A program made the translations under genes and the position numbers. A stretch of DNA of 64,000 nt from positions 16,491,001 to 16,555,000 of the forward strand of contig CM077594.1 in the NCBI GenBank assembly GCA_039654915.1, given 5' to 3'. Numbering within the stretch: position 1 is the first letter of the stretch; the number at the start of each line of letters is the position of its first letter. This document shows, one piece after another, positions 62,047 through 64,000 of this stretch. The notes under the pieces are model-generated. The model did not search any database, had not been told where the DNA came from, and saw only the letters and a list, made by a program, of their open reading frames with translations. Origin of the DNA: Aquilaria yunnanensis (lineage: Eukaryota; Streptophyta; Magnoliopsida; Malvales; Thymelaeaceae).

Positions 62047-62684
62047 TTGGAAACGACTGTTGTAAAGTCTTAATTTAGACCAATTCTCACTTTTGCTTTT
62101 CTTCTCCTTCTTCTTCTTCTTCTTTTTTTTTTGTTCTTTTTTTCTACTCATTAGGTGGGAAAATGGAAATGTGTGGGGCACTGTGATGATTGTGGAGCCC
62201 ATGTCTCAATTTAATTTTCAACAAATCAGATTTATTATTTATCTTAGTTCTTTGTGCGTCTCCGGAAAAATATTACTATTTGTCCTAAACTTTTAATTGT
62301 CATTACAAATTAGTCCTCAACTTCCATTTTACGGCAAATTGATACAAAATTTTTGTAATTCATTGCATATTGGTACTAGTTGTAGGTAAGGCTAAGTCTG
62401 CATAGAAACTTAACTTATGGAAAGGAAAAAATTAATAGTTTAAACGGTCTATTAACTACAGAAAGAATTCGCGATGATTGAGTATATAGAAATAAAATTA
62501 TCAATTAATTTAAATTAGAATTTAAAAATTAATGCAGGTAATTATATAGGTTAACAAGTTTAAATTGTTCAGCAAACTGCCTTTAAATAAATTTTGATTG
62601 TGTTACAATTTCTTGACAAATACTAGACATTTGAGGCTACCAGTTTTCCCTTTATGCAAATCCAGTTTTTATACCAACTAACAA

Positions 62685-63541
62685 CCGGTTCATTTTAGTT
62701 TAAAGCATTTGTGTTAACACATTATTTACACAAATTCTCTCAACTAAATTACAAAAGCCCCCTAAGTTGCCCATATTTATAGTTATATCATATCTTACTC
62801 CTTCGCCTACCCTTTTCACTTGATTCTCGAGTTGTCGTTGCCGTCTTCATGTACCTCGTACTCCACCACTGCTATAATTGCCAAAGGCAACGTGGAAGCC
62901 AAACTTGTTTCTAAGGAGGTGAGCTTCAAATCAAATACAATTTTCAGGCGTTGCTTGCTGACAAAACCTCCGTCATTGTCAAATTGATCGACAACAAGGC
63001 AAAGCGAGACAAGGAGGAGTTCCGATTAGAGGTTTCGGCAATCGTACAACAAGAAACTATTCCCAATTGCAACCTCACTCAATTTCCCCATCAAACCTCT
63101 AGCTTCACCAGTGAAGACCAACAATGGGAATGCCTCAATCGCTTTAATCACAAACTCAATCTCACTTGCATCTAGGTACTCGAGTCACTACGCACCATTT
63201 ATGTCTTCCAATGATGGGAACAATGGCGACTTCTTAGACTCCTTCAAATCGAAGTTGCTCTTGGCCAGCTTCGACGCATGAACGATGCTAATCTGAGTAC
63301 GAGGCCTAGAGGACCGGTTGGTGGGTTGGGGAGATTTAGGCAGAATGTGGAAAGATTTGGAGAATAGATAGGAGTTGGAGATTGAAAGAACATCGATTCA
63401 AGGGTAGAGAGAGAAGGACTTGTGGCTCTGACCAATGGTATGACCGTAAATATGGGTAATTTGGTGGGTTTTTGGAATATATTTTAGAATGTTTGTGTAA
63501 ATAACATGTTAACCCAACCCAATTAACTAGAAACGAACTGG
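62685..63541. mobile_element. TIR element of about 0.86 kb with gene-like interior
   Basis: The left end CCGGTTCATTTTAG and the right end, read backwards CCAGTTCGTTTCTAG, are inverted. Pairing continues for ~100 bases through 'tatttacacaaa' and 'acccatatttac'-type blocks. The flanking 9-mers aactaacaa and caatgacaa agree at 6 of 9 positions, so the superfamily (perhaps Mutator-like) is not settled. The interior (62800-63440) is GC-balanced with broken short frames and no recognised protein. Confidence 0.55.
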
Positions 63542-63555
63542 CAATGACAAATAAA

Positions 63556-64000
63556 GGTTTGATAATAATAGTGCTTTTTACCCAATTGACTCCTAATTGT
63601 ACTTCATTTCTTAATTATAGAAATATTTGCTAAATGTTACCCCAATTCGTGATTTTTTCATGAGATACTCTAATTAATTTATACTATTTTGACGAAAAAA
63701 TATATATAATTAATATGCTTTAATTAGGATAGTTGCAAAAGTATATCTAACATTTCTTTAATCAGTGAAAAAAAAATTCTTTGTTAATTCTTGTTGATAT
63801 TTCTAACGATCTCAATAAAAGCAAGCAGTTCACTTGGATGGTCACACTATTATGAAGGATTTATTGTCCGTATGTTCTAAGAAATTTAAGCATTTATTTC
63901 TTTTACATATCAGTAAATGTATTAGCAGTGAAATGACACCAACTAAAATTTTGCTTATTAATCAACACTCCAGGAGTGCTTTGTATAGGTTCCCTCACTT
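63556..64000. other. No gene recognised
   Basis: AT-rich sequence up to the window end with no supported feature. Confidence 0.5.

Overview
This is nuclear DNA of a flowering plant, almost certainly a eudicot. The sequence is AT-rich, and it holds two plant-lineage genes: a Di19-type zinc-finger gene with five exons and an E6-like secreted protein gene. Between them lie densely nested plant DNA transposons (CACTA, hAT, Mutator-like, Harbinger-like, Helitron). I cannot name the species. Most short open frames here are chance frames in AT-rich or repeated DNA.

Layout. 1-8.6 kb: diverged direct repeats, a 0.5-kb fold-back, a MITE-like palindrome, an LTR-like fragment and a short hAT-type element; no gene seen. 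8.6-13 kb: a 3.4-kb Mutator-like element with ~240-bp inverted ends. It carries a gene-like open frame split by a 390-bp hAT MITE with a perfect 8-bp target duplication, and a 1.1-kb Mutator-type MITE with a 9-bp duplication; part of its left end and flank is repeated downstream. 14.9-18.7 kb: a decayed hAT element (transposase pseudogene, perfect 8-bp duplication) followed by a short hAT derivative. 19.8 kb: a possible first exon of a small membrane protein. 20.8-23.3 kb: a repeat-rich block, possibly a decayed CACTA derivative. 24.6-27.4 kb, minus strand: the Di19 gene, predicted 231 aa, whose third intron has the features of a U12-type AT-AC intron. 28.7-38.5 kb: a degenerate satellite, long TA arrays, a Helitron-like element, a Harbinger-like element with GC-rich cargo, a LINE RNase H fragment, and two Mutator-like TIR elements.

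39.35-59.33 kb is the main object: three CACTA (En/Spm) elements. A ~0.9-kb non-autonomous element (39353-50215, duplication AAT) was entered by a 9.9-kb element, called CACTA-1 here (39792-49729, duplication AGT). About 0.5 kb downstream is a related 8.6-kb element, CACTA-2 (50720-59331, duplication AAT), in the same orientation. CACTA-1 has a TNP2-type transposase gene that is open except for one stop codon, and a second gene of the plant Transposase_24 (Ptta/En/Spm, TNPA-like) family that appears intact over five exons. CACTA-2 has the same two genes with many lesions and a ~1.1-kb AAT-rich array where the transposase start should be. In both, the ends carry arrays of a GTTGGTAA/TTACCAAC motif, the expected kind of binding site for the second protein.

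61.3-62.0 kb, minus strand: the E6-like gene with signal peptide and TATA box. 62.7-63.5 kb: another TIR element. All splice sites, family assignments and element ends were read by eye; no alignment or database search was run.
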